From positions 186,001-250,000 of the forward strand of contig JAAMEZ010000006.1 of the NCBI GenBank assembly GCA_013322215.1: 64,000 nucleotides of DNA. The letters run 5' to 3'. Position 1 is the first letter of the stretch. Every line of letters begins with the position of its first letter. Under the pieces are notes generated by a model. That model ran no database searches. It was not told where the DNA came from and worked only from the letters and a program-made list of their open reading frames with translations. This document shows, one piece after another, positions 1 to 8,635 of this stretch. A program made the translations under genes and the position numbers. The stretch is from Martinezella rhizogenes. Lineage in GTDB: Bacteria; Pseudomonadota; Alphaproteobacteria; Rhizobiales; Rhizobiaceae.

Positions 1-513
1 ATCATCCCATGCGAAAATAAGATTGTCGGAGCGCCAGATTGGCCCGGGATCCACATATTGGCCGACCAGTTGCCCACCGAGCGCGCGGTAAAAGGCAATT
101 GCCGGCTCGTTGCCGACCACCACCCCGAGACCAACGGCAGAATAGCCCATCGACACAAATTCTCGCGCCATGTCTCGCATCAGCCGACGGCCAATTCCCT
201 GGCGCTTGATAGCTGGATCGACATAGAGCGACTTTATCTCGCCACGCCCCTCGAATGCCGGCTCTGACGAAGCCGCAATCGCGCCGATCCCGACGAGCCG
301 CCCTCCTTGCTGTGCCAGAAGAATGCGCTGATCCCTACGAGGATTGGCAAACATATCGGCCCACCGTACGCGACGGTAATCCTCATCAAGCGCCTGATAA
401 ACATCGGCCGGCGCGAGATCGCGGTAGGTGTCGCACCAGATCGCGCGATGCAGCCTGGCGATATCGGCAATGTCACCGACGACAGCTGGTCTGATGACGA
501 TTTCCCCCGTCAT
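1..513 (-). CDS. GNAT-family N-acetyltransferase (3' end outside window)
   Basis: 171 codons are visible and the reading frame is still open at the window edge, so the C-terminus is missing. The translation has the GNAT fold order: an N-terminal IRPAVVGDI strand, then a central KSLYVDPAIKRQGIGRRLM segment whose RQGIGRR is the acetyl-CoA pyrophosphate-binding loop (motif A), then the VGNEPAIAFYRALG motif B helix. Such proteins transfer an acetyl group from acetyl-CoA to an amine; the substrate cannot be told. The ATG at 513 overlaps the folC stop codon (ATGA), so it is probably translated as the downstream gene of folC. Family assignment is firm, specific function unknown. Confidence 0.85.
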   Translation of the reverse strand, partial: MTGEIVIRPAVVGDIADIARLHRAIWCDTYRDLAPADVYQALDEDYRRVRWADMFANPRRDQRILLAQQGGRLVGIGAIAASSEPAFEGRGEIKSLYVDPAIKRQGIGRRLMRDMAREFVSMGYSAVGLGVVVGNEPAIAFYRALGGQLVGQYVDPGPIWRSDNLIFAWDD

Positions 514-1841
514 CGGGCATTCCTAAGGACAGTGCCGCGCAGTGCGCCAACAAGGTAGAGCGAACCGGTCACGAGGATCCACCCGCCGCATTCGGAAGCC
601 CTGGCGACAGCTCGATCCAGCGCCTTGTTCGGGTCAGGCTCGGATTCACAAGCCATCCCCATCGAGATCGCCAATGCCTCCAGTTCCGCCGCCGCATGGG
701 CGCGACCCGCCCCTGACGCTTCCGTAAAGACTGCGTGGGCCACATATCGCGAGAGCACATTCAGAAAGCCAGGCGCATCCTTGTCGGACGCCAGTGCGAC
801 GACGGCGACGCAATCGCCGCTGACGCTGGACGAGTGCGTGATATCGCGCAGGACAGCCTCGATGTTGAACGGCACATGCGCACCATCCATGATAATGGGC
901 AGGCTCCGTCGTCCACTTTGCAGTGTGGATGGCAAGGTGAAATCGAAGCGCTCCATCCGCCCCGGCAGCCGCGCCTTGTCGATCACGGCCGGCTCGAGCA
1001 GCCACGCACCGATCGGCTCGCTCTTTTCGCTTGCCGCCTTCACACTCTCGCCTTGTCGTCCCAGATGATCGAACACCAGGCCGACCAGAGCGATATTCGT
1101 CTCCGCAATCGTTGCGTCTTCGGGAAGGTCGGTTCGAAGAACCTCGCAACCGAGTTCATCCGCACGCTGCTGCAAGACCTTTCCCGCGATATCGTCGACA
1201 GCAAGCGTGGTGGCAAGCGTCGCACCCGGTTTCAATATGCCGACCTTCTCGCCCGCTATCGCCTCGCGCGTCGTCCCCAGAATCTCAGTATGTTCGAGCC
1301 CGATATTGGTGACGATGGCGACTTCGCCGAAGACCACATTCGTCGAATCCAGCCGGCCGCCAAGCCCAACCTCGACCACGACCCAGTTCAAGCCGGCATC
1401 TCTGAATGCGACGAATGCAGCGGCGGTAATGACATCGAACCAGGTGGCATCTTCCCCAGCGGTTTCGGCTTGCTTCGCGCTCTCGTAGCCATCCAGAACC
1501 TGCATGATCGCCTTTGCCAACATGTCATCTTCGACCTCCCGGCCGAGAACGCTGACACGCTCGTTCACGCGATCGACATGCGGCGACCCATAACGTCCGA
1601 CCCGCCAGCCAGCTCGCAGCAATCCCGCTTCGAGGAGTGCGGAAACCGAACCCTTGCCCTTGGTGCCGGCAACATGGATAGCGCGAAAGCTTTTATGCGG
1701 ATTGCCCAAACGCTGCATCAGATCGAGCATCGGCTCAAGACCGACACGCATCTCCCCGCGCGGCTTGCGCTCCCAGTTGGTCAGTTGATCGAGCCGGGAG
1801 AGTGCTTGAGACAGCGGCTGACTGGGATGCGATTGCGGCAT
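510..1841 (-). CDS. folC: Bifunctional folylpolyglutamate synthase / dihydrofolate synthase
   Basis: 443 residues. FolC adds glutamate to dihydropteroate and then to folates using ATP, in the cytoplasm. The Mur-ligase-type P-loop is seen near residues 57-66 (HVAGTKGKGSV), followed by the family segment YGSPHVDRVNERV, the VVVEVGLGGRLDSTN block and IVTNIGLEHTEILG. Near the C-terminus MDGAHVPFN and SGDCVAVVALASDKD match the ligase C-domain. The frame stays open upstream to 2231, but that extension has no family match and crosses the 3' end of the neighbouring dehydrogenase gene; the ATG at 1841 (MPQSHPSQ) gives the usual family length. The stop overlaps the downstream GNAT gene by ATGA. Confidence 0.93.
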   Translation of the reverse strand: MPQSHPSQPLSQALSRLDQLTNWERKPRGEMRVGLEPMLDLMQRLGNPHKSFRAIHVAGTKGKGSVSALLEAGLLRAGWRVGRYGSPHVDRVNERVSVLGREVEDDMLAKAIMQVLDGYESAKQAETAGEDATWFDVITAAAFVAFRDAGLNWVVVEVGLGGRLDSTNVVFGEVAIVTNIGLEHTEILGTTREAIAGEKVGILKPGATLATTLAVDDIAGKVLQQRADELGCEVLRTDLPEDATIAETNIALVGLVFDHLGRQGESVKAASEKSEPIGAWLLEPAVIDKARLPGRMERFDFTLPSTLQSGRRSLPIIMDGAHVPFNIEAVLRDITHSSSVSGDCVAVVALASDKDAPGFLNVLSRYVAHAVFTEASGAGRAHAAAELEALAISMGMACESEPDPNKALDRAVARASECGGWILVTGSLYLVGALRGTVLRNAR

Positions 1842-2070
1842 GATATACCTTCGGGGAGATTTCAGACTGACATAAGCGAGCGGCACGGCGAGACGTAGCT
1901 TTCGACCTTGCCATGACAACTTCAAATCCATGAGTTTCATGCCGCAGCCAATGCCGCAAGGGCCTAAATTCTCGCTTCTATCCAGCCAATATCTTCGGAC
2001 CACTTCGGGCCTGTCGCAATCGGGCCGAAAGGCCCTCGCCGAGCAGAAATCGGCGGGGGCCATGCGCTGT

Positions 2071-3060
2071 TTAGACGGTAACGACGATCTTTCCGATCTG
2101 CTCATTACTTTCAAGGAAGCGCGTTGCGTCTCGAATTTGATCGAAAGCGAAGGTGCGGGAAATGAAGGGATCGAGAGCTCCGGACTTGAGGCCCTCATTG
2201 ATGAAGGTCTTGGCACGGTCGAGAACGGCATCGTCGGATACGACCTCGGTATAAAGATAGCCCTTCAGCGTCAGGCTTTTCCCTAAAACGGCAAATTGCG
2301 GGAAAGGCCCGTCCTCAGCGCTGAGTGCGCCATATTCCAGCAGGATACCGCCGACCGCCATGCACTCGGCAAACTGCGCGATCGCCGGCCCGCCAATCGG
2401 GTCGAAGACGACGCGTGCACCCTGGCCACCGGTAATATCCCTCACCCGCGCGATCAGGTCCTCTTCCGCCGTTGCGATAACGTGATGCGCACCGGCGTCG
2501 CGCAGGGCTTCCACCTTGGCGCTGGTGCGGGTCGTGGCAATGACGGTGGCACCGACACTGCGCGCGATCTGAAACGCGGCAATGCCAACGCTGCTCGACG
2601 CGGCGGAGACGATCACGAAGTCACTGCTCGAAAGCTTCGCCTGCTCGATCAATGCACCCCAGGCCGTGATATACTGCATCCACGAGGCGGCAGCCTGCTC
2701 GAAGGACAGGTTCGCCGGATGTTTCACAACGTGACGGGCTGGCACGTTGATGACTTCGCCATAGGTGCCCCAACGGGCCATATCCAGTGTCGGAATGACG
2801 CTGACTGCATCGCCCCTGGCAAATCCGTTCACAATGCCGCCAAGAGCCTTGATGGTACCCGCCGCTTCATAACCAAGCCTTGAAGGAAATTCGGCCTCCT
2901 GAAGATAGGCGTGGCGCCGGAACATGACTTCCGCGCGGTTGAGACCGATGGCCCTTACCGTGATCTGCACCTCATCGGCGGCTGGCGGCGCGATCTCGAT
3001 ATCGTCGATCTGCAGCACATCAGGCTCGCCATATTCGTGAAAGCGTACAACTTTCGTCAT
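2071..3060 (-). CDS. Zinc-independent MDR-family NADPH:quinone oxidoreductase-like dehydrogenase
   Basis: 329 residues, the normal size for the quinone oxidoreductase branch of medium-chain dehydrogenases. Visible are the GroES-like N-domain (GLNRAEVMFRRHAYLQ; RLGYEAAGTIKALGG) and the Rossmann cofactor region SAASSSVGIAAFQIA, followed by VIATTRTSAKVEALRDAGAH. The Cys/His zinc ligands of true alcohol dehydrogenases are absent, so it is expected to be an NADPH-dependent reductase of quinones or enones. It is divergent from an HxlR regulator at 3200, a pairing known for redox-controlled quinone reductases. Substrate unknown. Confidence 0.85.
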   Translation of the reverse strand: MTKVVRFHEYGEPDVLQIDDIEIAPPAADEVQITVRAIGLNRAEVMFRRHAYLQEAEFPSRLGYEAAGTIKALGGIVNGFARGDAVSVIPTLDMARWGTYGEVINVPARHVVKHPANLSFEQAAASWMQYITAWGALIEQAKLSSSDFVIVSAASSSVGIAAFQIARSVGATVIATTRTSAKVEALRDAGAHHVIATAEEDLIARVRDITGGQGARVVFDPIGGPAIAQFAECMAVGGILLEYGALSAEDGPFPQFAVLGKSLTLKGYLYTEVVSDDAVLDRAKTFINEGLKSGALDPFISRTFAFDQIRDATRFLESNEQIGKIVVTV

Positions 3061-3147
3061 GCTTCATTCTCCTTGCATGTTTCCGTCGCGCTCGTGGGTG
3101 GCGCGGCAGGTCACAGGCATTTGGCAAGTAGCGGCCAGAATGAAAAT

Positions 3148-3186
3148 ACGGTAATCAAAAGCATATAGTGCTCAAAAGTATACCGT
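3148..3186. promoter_or_regulatory. Candidate HxlR operator (inverted ACGGTA/TACCGT half-sites)
   Basis: The 139-bp divergent spacer between the dehydrogenase and the HxlR gene contains ACGGTA (3148-3153) and TACCGT (3181-3186) as an inverted repeat about 27 bp apart, flanking an AT-rich core. HxlR-type regulators bind inverted repeats in such spacers and usually control the divergent gene. The half-sites are short and could occur by chance. Confidence 0.3.
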
Positions 3187-3199
3187 CGCGAGGCCGAAG

Positions 3200-3592
3200 A
3201 TGAACAAGGACAGGAACTATGACGAAGTGCCTGGCTGCACGATGTATGCGGCACTCAATCTCATCAGCGGCAAATGGAAAGGGATGATCCTTTATCACCT
3301 GCTGAACGGCACTCTTCGGTTCAATGCCCTGAAAAGAGAGCTCGGAGATTGTTCGCAGCGTCTTCTCATCAAGCAGCTTCGGGAACTCGAAGAGGATGGG
3401 CTTGTCGAGCGCAAAGTATTCGCCGTCATCCCGCCGAAGGTGGAATATTCGATCACCGAGGAAGGCCGGACGCTCGCGCCGATATTGCTCGGCCTCAGAG
3501 ACTGGGGACATGGATGGCTGACGCGTCGCAACCTGGTTGCTCGCGACGATCATCTGCCGAAGGCTCGTACCGGAGTTTCATCCGCTGCCTGA
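3200..3592 (+). CDS. HxlR-family winged-helix transcriptional regulator
   Basis: 130 residues, a typical HxlR length. The family core is plain: ALNLISGKWKGMILYHLL, RFNALKRELG, SQRLLIKQLRELEEDGLVER and the wing PPKVEYSITEEGRTL. A cysteine at residue 13 (PGCTMYAAL) occupies the position of the redox-sensing N-terminal Cys of YodB/QorR-type members. The gene is divergent from a quinone-oxidoreductase-like gene, suggesting it represses that gene and is released by electrophiles or oxidants; this regulatory role is inference. The ATG at 3200 follows a GAGGCCGAAG purine stretch. Confidence 0.9.
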   Translation: MNKDRNYDEVPGCTMYAALNLISGKWKGMILYHLLNGTLRFNALKRELGDCSQRLLIKQLRELEEDGLVERKVFAVIPPKVEYSITEEGRTLAPILLGLRDWGHGWLTRRNLVARDDHLPKARTGVSSAA

Positions 3593-3661
3593 TTGATGCC
3601 TTGGTTCGGCAACCGGAACGAAATGTCCGTTCGCAGCGCAAATTTGCCGCGAACGCCGCCG

Positions 3662-4419
3662 TCAGTTTCTCAAGCGATACCCCGTCCTGAAAATCCATCC
3701 GAGGATGGCCAGACAGACGACGAGGAAGAGCGTGATCATGGCAAGGCTCAGCACCGGATTGACGTCCGCGATGCCATAGAAGCTCCAGCGGAAGCCGCTG
3801 ACCAGATAGAGAACCGGGTTGAGATGGCTCACCGCCTGCCAGAAGGGCGGCAGCATGTTGATCGAATAGAAGCTGCCGCCAAGGAAGGTCAGCGGCGGCA
3901 CGACCAGCATGGGGATGAGGTTCAGCTGTTCGAAATTCCCGGCCCAGATGCCGATCATGAAGCCAAACAGGCTGAAGGTTACCGCCGTCAGCACGAAGAA
4001 CAGGATCATCATGAATGGATGTTCGATCCTGATATCGACGAAGAAACTCGCGGTGGCGAGAATGATCAGGCCGATGAGCATTCCCTTGGTCGCAGCGGCA
4101 CCCACGTAGCCGAGAACGATCTCGGTCATGGCAACCGGCGCCGACAGCACCTCGTAGATCGTGCCGGTGAATTTCGGGAAGTAGATGCCGAAGGAGCCGT
4201 TGCTGATGCACTGGCCGAGCAAGGTCAGCATGATCAGGCCAGGCGTGATGAAGGCACCGTAGGAGACGCCCTCGACGAGATTGATGCGCGATCCGATCGC
4301 AGCGCCGAAAACGATGAAATAGAGCGACGTGGAAATGACCGGCGAGACGACGCTCTGCAGCAGGGTGCGGCGCGTGCGGGCCATTTCGAATGTATAGATG
4401 GATTTGATCGCTTCGAAGT

Positions 4420-4423
<4 letters not shown>
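3662..4423 (-). CDS. ABC-2 type transporter permease (YadH-like)
   Basis: 253 residues with about six hydrophobic segments, matching the ABC-2 permease family of YadH and NodJ. Recognisable parts are the N-terminal [17 protein letters not shown], the [16 protein letters not shown] segment and the family signature region [19 protein letters not shown]. It should form the membrane half of an exporter with the ATPase encoded just upstream, whose stop codon it overlaps (ATGA at 4420-4423). The exported substrate is not evident. Confidence 0.9.
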
Positions 4424-5346
<923 letters not shown>

Positions 5347-5504
5347 GGTCAGGCAAAGTCCGGCTTTTGTGATGAATTTCGCGGCGTTTGCCCGCTATAT
5401 AGCCGGTCTTGCGCTTTTACCACCCCACGGTGGTGAAACACAGCGTTCGTCTAAGCGGAATAAGCTGTCATCAAATCGTGACCTTCGTCGGGCATATAGC
5501 TCCT

Positions 5505-5705
5505 TAGGTGAGCAACGTTTGTCGCAACTCCGCCCAACGCCTCTTGGCGACACCGTTAGCGCCTACTGTACTGGCCGATTTATTGCCCTCGCATTCATAT
5601 TGCATGCATCATTGCAACATGAAGTTCTTTTCTGGAGCTGGCAAAGATCCCCCGTCATTGCCATGCTCCGCTCAAGCCGGCATCAGCCGGCTTTTTTCTT
5701 TTTTC
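5505..5705 (+). ncRNA. Candidate small RNA ending at an orphan terminator
   Basis: The gap 5347-5731 lies between two minus-strand genes, yet its plus strand ends in a textbook intrinsic terminator: perfect 8-bp stem AAGCCGGC/GCCGGCTT with loop ATCA (5674-5693) followed by a T-rich run. No plus-strand ORF precedes it. Upstream are other short inverted repeats (CGCCTCTTGGCG; TTGCA/TGCAA around 5600-5616). This fits a small RNA of up to 200 nt. The 5' end given here is a guess placed after a weak CATATA at about 5493; no good -35 was seen. No known rhizobial sRNA family was recognised. Confidence 0.3.
5674..5703 (+). terminator. Rho-independent terminator, plus strand
   Basis: Perfect 8-bp GC-rich stem with a 4-nt loop, followed by TTTTCTTTTTT. 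It has no annotated gene upstream on the same strand; see the candidate small RNA. Confidence 0.75.
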
Positions 5706-5731
5706 GCCAGCTTACGATCGGGAAACGACCA

Positions 5732-5986
5732 CTACCAGTTGCCGTTGACACCGCAGCCTGCCGGCGGCAGCGTCTTGTGCTCGAAGCGCGCTTTCAGCAT
5801 TTCGCAGCCCTTGTCGCGAATGGGTCCGGGCATCATGGAGTTGAGGCCAATGCCAACTTCATCGAAGGGATCATCGGCATAAGCGACATAGGCATACCAG
5901 CGGCCGCCAATGACGATGACAATGGCAATCAATGCGGCAAGGAGCGCCCTTCCAAGGCTTCTTTTTCGTCTCGGTACGTCTTCCAT
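5732..5986 (-). CDS. Small single-pass membrane protein, function unknown
   Basis: 84 residues from the ATG at 5986 (MEDVPRRKRS); the frame is open to 6004, giving six more residues. A basic N-terminus is followed by one hydrophobic segment (ALLAALIAIVIVIGG), then a periplasm-facing tail with two cysteines (RDKGCEMLKARF and PPAGCGVNGNW) that could form a disulfide. It lies between the ABC exporter and the extensin-like lipoprotein gene, on the same strand as both. Protein-like composition supports a real gene; no family was recognised. Confidence 0.7.
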   Translation of the reverse strand: MEDVPRRKRSLGRALLAALIAIVIVIGGRWYAYVAYADDPFDEVGIGLNSMMPGPIRDKGCEMLKARFEHKTLPPAGCGVNGNW

Positions 5987-6092
5987 GAGCCCCCCTCTTG
6001 CCATCGGTTCGCGCAGTTGAGCGCGATTCCACCGATAGGTAAATCAGCTTCTCCGTTTGGCAAGGGTGGATGCTGTCCCGGCAAAGGGCCAA

Positions 6093-7286
6093 TCAAAGGC
6101 TGCAATAGCGCCGGCCGCCCTTTCGGTCCCTGAGGTCGAAATGGAAGTGGTTCCAATGCTCCGGATTGCTGCCCGGCCCAAGCACCGTATCGAAATAGCG
6201 GCAGCTGTCGCTGCGCACCGCCTTGAGCAGCCGTCCTTCCCGGAAAGAGAACAATCCCTTTTTCCGTACGTCGATCACATGGCCGTTCTTGAGAACGAAG
6301 GTGCCGACATCGATCGCATTGCCGTGGGCATGCTCCGACATCGGATTGTAGCGTTGCCGGCTATTGTTCATCCGCCGGCAGGAATAGCCGCCGAGCGGCA
6401 CGATCGTGCCGATGCCGGTCCAATACCGGGTGCGCGCGGCGGGCGCCAGTTCGTTCTTCACCCATTTGGCGAAGGCAAGCGTCACCTGGCAATTCAATGT
6501 GACGGCGGGCCGGACCGCGATATTGCCTGAGAGACCGCTGAGCGAAACCGGATAGGGAACCTGACAGGCCGGACCGTTGGATATGGCCGGCTTATCCGTA
6601 TAGACGACGCCCATGCGCCGCAGTTCCTGGCGGCAAGCGATTTCCGAAGGCGGCATCATGCCCGGCGTAGATTGCGGCGCTTCGAACTCTTGATCGAGGC
6701 GCGGTATCGGATTTTCGACGCGCGGCAGCATCGCGACCTGCGTCCCCGGCAGCTGCCTCGGTATCCGTGACTGGTTGAGCTCGGCCTGCGCGGCCGGGCG
6801 CTGAACCACCGAACGGTTGGTCTGCACCGGTGCATCGGTGCCGATGCCGTCGACGACGGGCTGGTCGGACTGACCTTCGGCAATATTCTGCTGCTCTTCC
6901 TGTGCCAACCCGACGACCGATCCGGATTGCTCCTCCTCGCTCGGTCCAACACCGAGTTCGGCATCCATGTTGACGCCCTGAGAGGGAATGTCCGATTGCT
7001 GCGCCAGCCCAACCTCGACGTCCGAGGTCGTCACGGCCTCGCCGGTTCCGTTGGAGCGAACGGGACCGCCGCTTTTGTAATTGCTCGATGCGGAAACGAC
7101 GGGATCCTGTACACCTTGATAGGCGAATTGCCGCTGCGGCACGGTTCGATGCGGCTTGATGGACCCGACACGCGAGGAACTATCGATGCCAGAAGGCGGC
7201 ACGAGGCTGTCCGCCGTACAGGCGACCAGCGCCGACGACAATAGCAATGGCAGCGCGACCCGCCGTAGAATGGGTAAAATGGTCAT
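6093..7286 (-). CDS. Extensin-like C-terminal domain lipoprotein
   Basis: 397 residues. The ATG at 7286 starts a lipoprotein signal peptide with lipobox LSSALVAC (Cys near residue 22); in-frame codons further upstream lack a signal. A long Pro/Gln/Ser-rich linker (about 25-195) precedes an extensin-like C-terminal domain (PF06904 type) with CRQELRRMGV, CRRMNNSRQR, SEHAHGNAIDVGTF and the C-terminal EHWNHFHFDLR. The His/Asp residues of HAHGNAID and NHFHFD resemble the metal-binding site of D-Ala-D-Ala carboxypeptidase-like peptidases, so a role in peptidoglycan remodelling is plausible but unproven. Expected to be membrane-anchored in the periplasm. Confidence 0.85.
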   Translation of the reverse strand: MTILPILRRVALPLLLSSALVACTADSLVPPSGIDSSSRVGSIKPHRTVPQRQFAYQGVQDPVVSASSNYKSGGPVRSNGTGEAVTTSDVEVGLAQQSDIPSQGVNMDAELGVGPSEEEQSGSVVGLAQEEQQNIAEGQSDQPVVDGIGTDAPVQTNRSVVQRPAAQAELNQSRIPRQLPGTQVAMLPRVENPIPRLDQEFEAPQSTPGMMPPSEIACRQELRRMGVVYTDKPAISNGPACQVPYPVSLSGLSGNIAVRPAVTLNCQVTLAFAKWVKNELAPAARTRYWTGIGTIVPLGGYSCRRMNNSRQRYNPMSEHAHGNAIDVGTFVLKNGHVIDVRKKGLFSFREGRLLKAVRSDSCRYFDTVLGPGSNPEHWNHFHFDLRDRKGGRRYCSL

Positions 7287-7528
7287 ACTCCTGATCCGCT
7301 GCCCCAGCCACGGTCGGTAACGATTACAAATCCTAAATGGGAAGGGTGAACGAAAGCTTACCGTGAGGAATCTCGATGTTTCAGGCCGGCACCGTGTCAC
7401 CCCGGGATGGCCTGAAGCAAAGTACGCGACCCACAGAAGTCCTCCATGGAAATGCCAGTATGGCTTTTCCATCGCGGCAGGATTGCATAGGCTGATTGTC
7501 GGAATCGACCGTGAACAGGAGCAGATGA

Positions 7529-7918
7529 ATGAATGACAGCGTCAAACCGAAAGGCGAGCTGACTTTGCGCACACTTGCCATGCCCGCCGACGCCAATCCT
7601 GCCGGCGATATTTTCGGCGGCTGGGTCATGGCGCAGATGGACTTGGCAAGCGGCATCCGTGCCGCCGAACGGGCGCGCGGTCGCGTGGTCACGGCAGCGG
7701 TCAAGGAGATGGCCTTCAAACTGCCGGTCAAGATCGGCGACACGCTGAGCGTCTTCACCGATATCGAACGTGTCGGCCGCACCTCGATCACCCTGAGCGT
7801 CGAAGCCTGGGCGCACCGCGCACGCTACAATAGCCTGGAGAAGGTTACGGCGGCGACCTTCATCATGGTCGCACTTGATGAAAACGGCTTGCCGAAGGCT
7901 GTACCAGAGGAGAGCTGA
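7529..7918 (+). CDS. Acyl-CoA thioesterase, YciA-like hotdog family
   Basis: 129 residues. The single hotdog domain shows the YciA/BFIT-type pattern: TLAMPADANPAGDIFGGWVM with the catalytic Asp in NPAGDIFGG, then VTAAVKEMAFKLPVKIGD and the T-S-I-T-L-S-V-E-A strand. Such enzymes hydrolyse acyl-CoA to free acid and CoA in the cytoplasm, usually as a hexamer. The gene is followed four bases after its stop by a membrane-protein gene with which it probably shares a transcript. Confidence 0.9.
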   Translation: MNDSVKPKGELTLRTLAMPADANPAGDIFGGWVMAQMDLASGIRAAERARGRVVTAAVKEMAFKLPVKIGDTLSVFTDIERVGRTSITLSVEAWAHRARYNSLEKVTAATFIMVALDENGLPKAVPEES

Positions 7919-7922
7919 CGCG

Positions 7923-8513
7923 ATGGGTTCCGCACACGTACCGGAAGTCTACGTCTACATCAGGACGGTCATGAGCATGGTGATCGGCCTTTCGCTCGCC
8001 CAGCTCCTGACCCGGCTTGCCGGCTTCGTGCAGGCGCCGGGCAAGAACAAGATCTACCTCGTCCATATCGGCTGGGTATTGTCGATGTTCCTGTTCATCA
8101 TCCATTTCTGGTGGTGGGAATATCGTCTGCAATCCGTCGCGCAGATCAATTTCGGCGTCTACCTCTTTCTCATCTGCTTCTGCTGCCTCTTCTATTTCCT
8201 CTGCGTATTGCTCAATCCGCCCTCGGTCGAGGATTATGGCGGCTTCGAGGAATATTTCATCTCCCGCCGGCGTTGGTTTTTCGGCCTGCTTGCCGTGACC
8301 TATGCTGTCGATCTCATCGACACATTGCTGAAGGGTGAAGCCTATTTCCAGTCGCTCGGCTGGGAATATCCAATACGCAATGTCGTCTATGTCATCCTGT
8401 GCATCATTGCGGCGATCACGGCCAACCGGCGCTTCCAGGCCGCGTTCGTGACGGTCGGGCTGATCTACCAGATCACATGGATCTTCCGTCTCTACGACGT
8501 GCTTCCCGTCTAG
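7923..8513 (+). CDS. Multi-pass inner-membrane protein, function unknown
   Basis: 196 residues from the ATG at 7923, four bases after the thioesterase stop. About five hydrophobic segments are visible: SMVIGLSLAQLLTRLAGFV, IGWVLSMFLFIIHFWWW, YLFLICFCCLFYFLCVLL, FFGLLAVTYAVDLID, and the last from NVVYVILCIIAAITA to FVTVGLIYQITW. Aromatic-rich helices and few charges indicate an integral membrane protein. No catalytic motif or family was recognised. The tight spacing suggests co-expression with the thioesterase. Confidence 0.8.
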   Translation: MGSAHVPEVYVYIRTVMSMVIGLSLAQLLTRLAGFVQAPGKNKIYLVHIGWVLSMFLFIIHFWWWEYRLQSVAQINFGVYLFLICFCCLFYFLCVLLNPPSVEDYGGFEEYFISRRRWFFGLLAVTYAVDLIDTLLKGEAYFQSLGWEYPIRNVVYVILCIIAAITANRRFQAAFVTVGLIYQITWIFRLYDVLPV

Positions 8514-8635
8514 CGATCACATTCCGCACGGGCGTTAAAACGGCTGCCATTTCGATGCTCTACGATCCTTGACCAAGACATCGCCATATTGTTCAGATCG
8601 ATTACGGTCTGAGACGCAGGTGGGAGACTCAAGCC

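Noticed and set aside
735..1898. 387-codon plus-strand open frame opposite folC
   Set aside because: Antisense of folC, no conserved motif.
1842..2231. 130-codon N-terminal extension of folC
   Set aside because: No similarity to FolC, overlaps the end of the neighbouring gene, and the ATG at 1841 gives the usual protein length.
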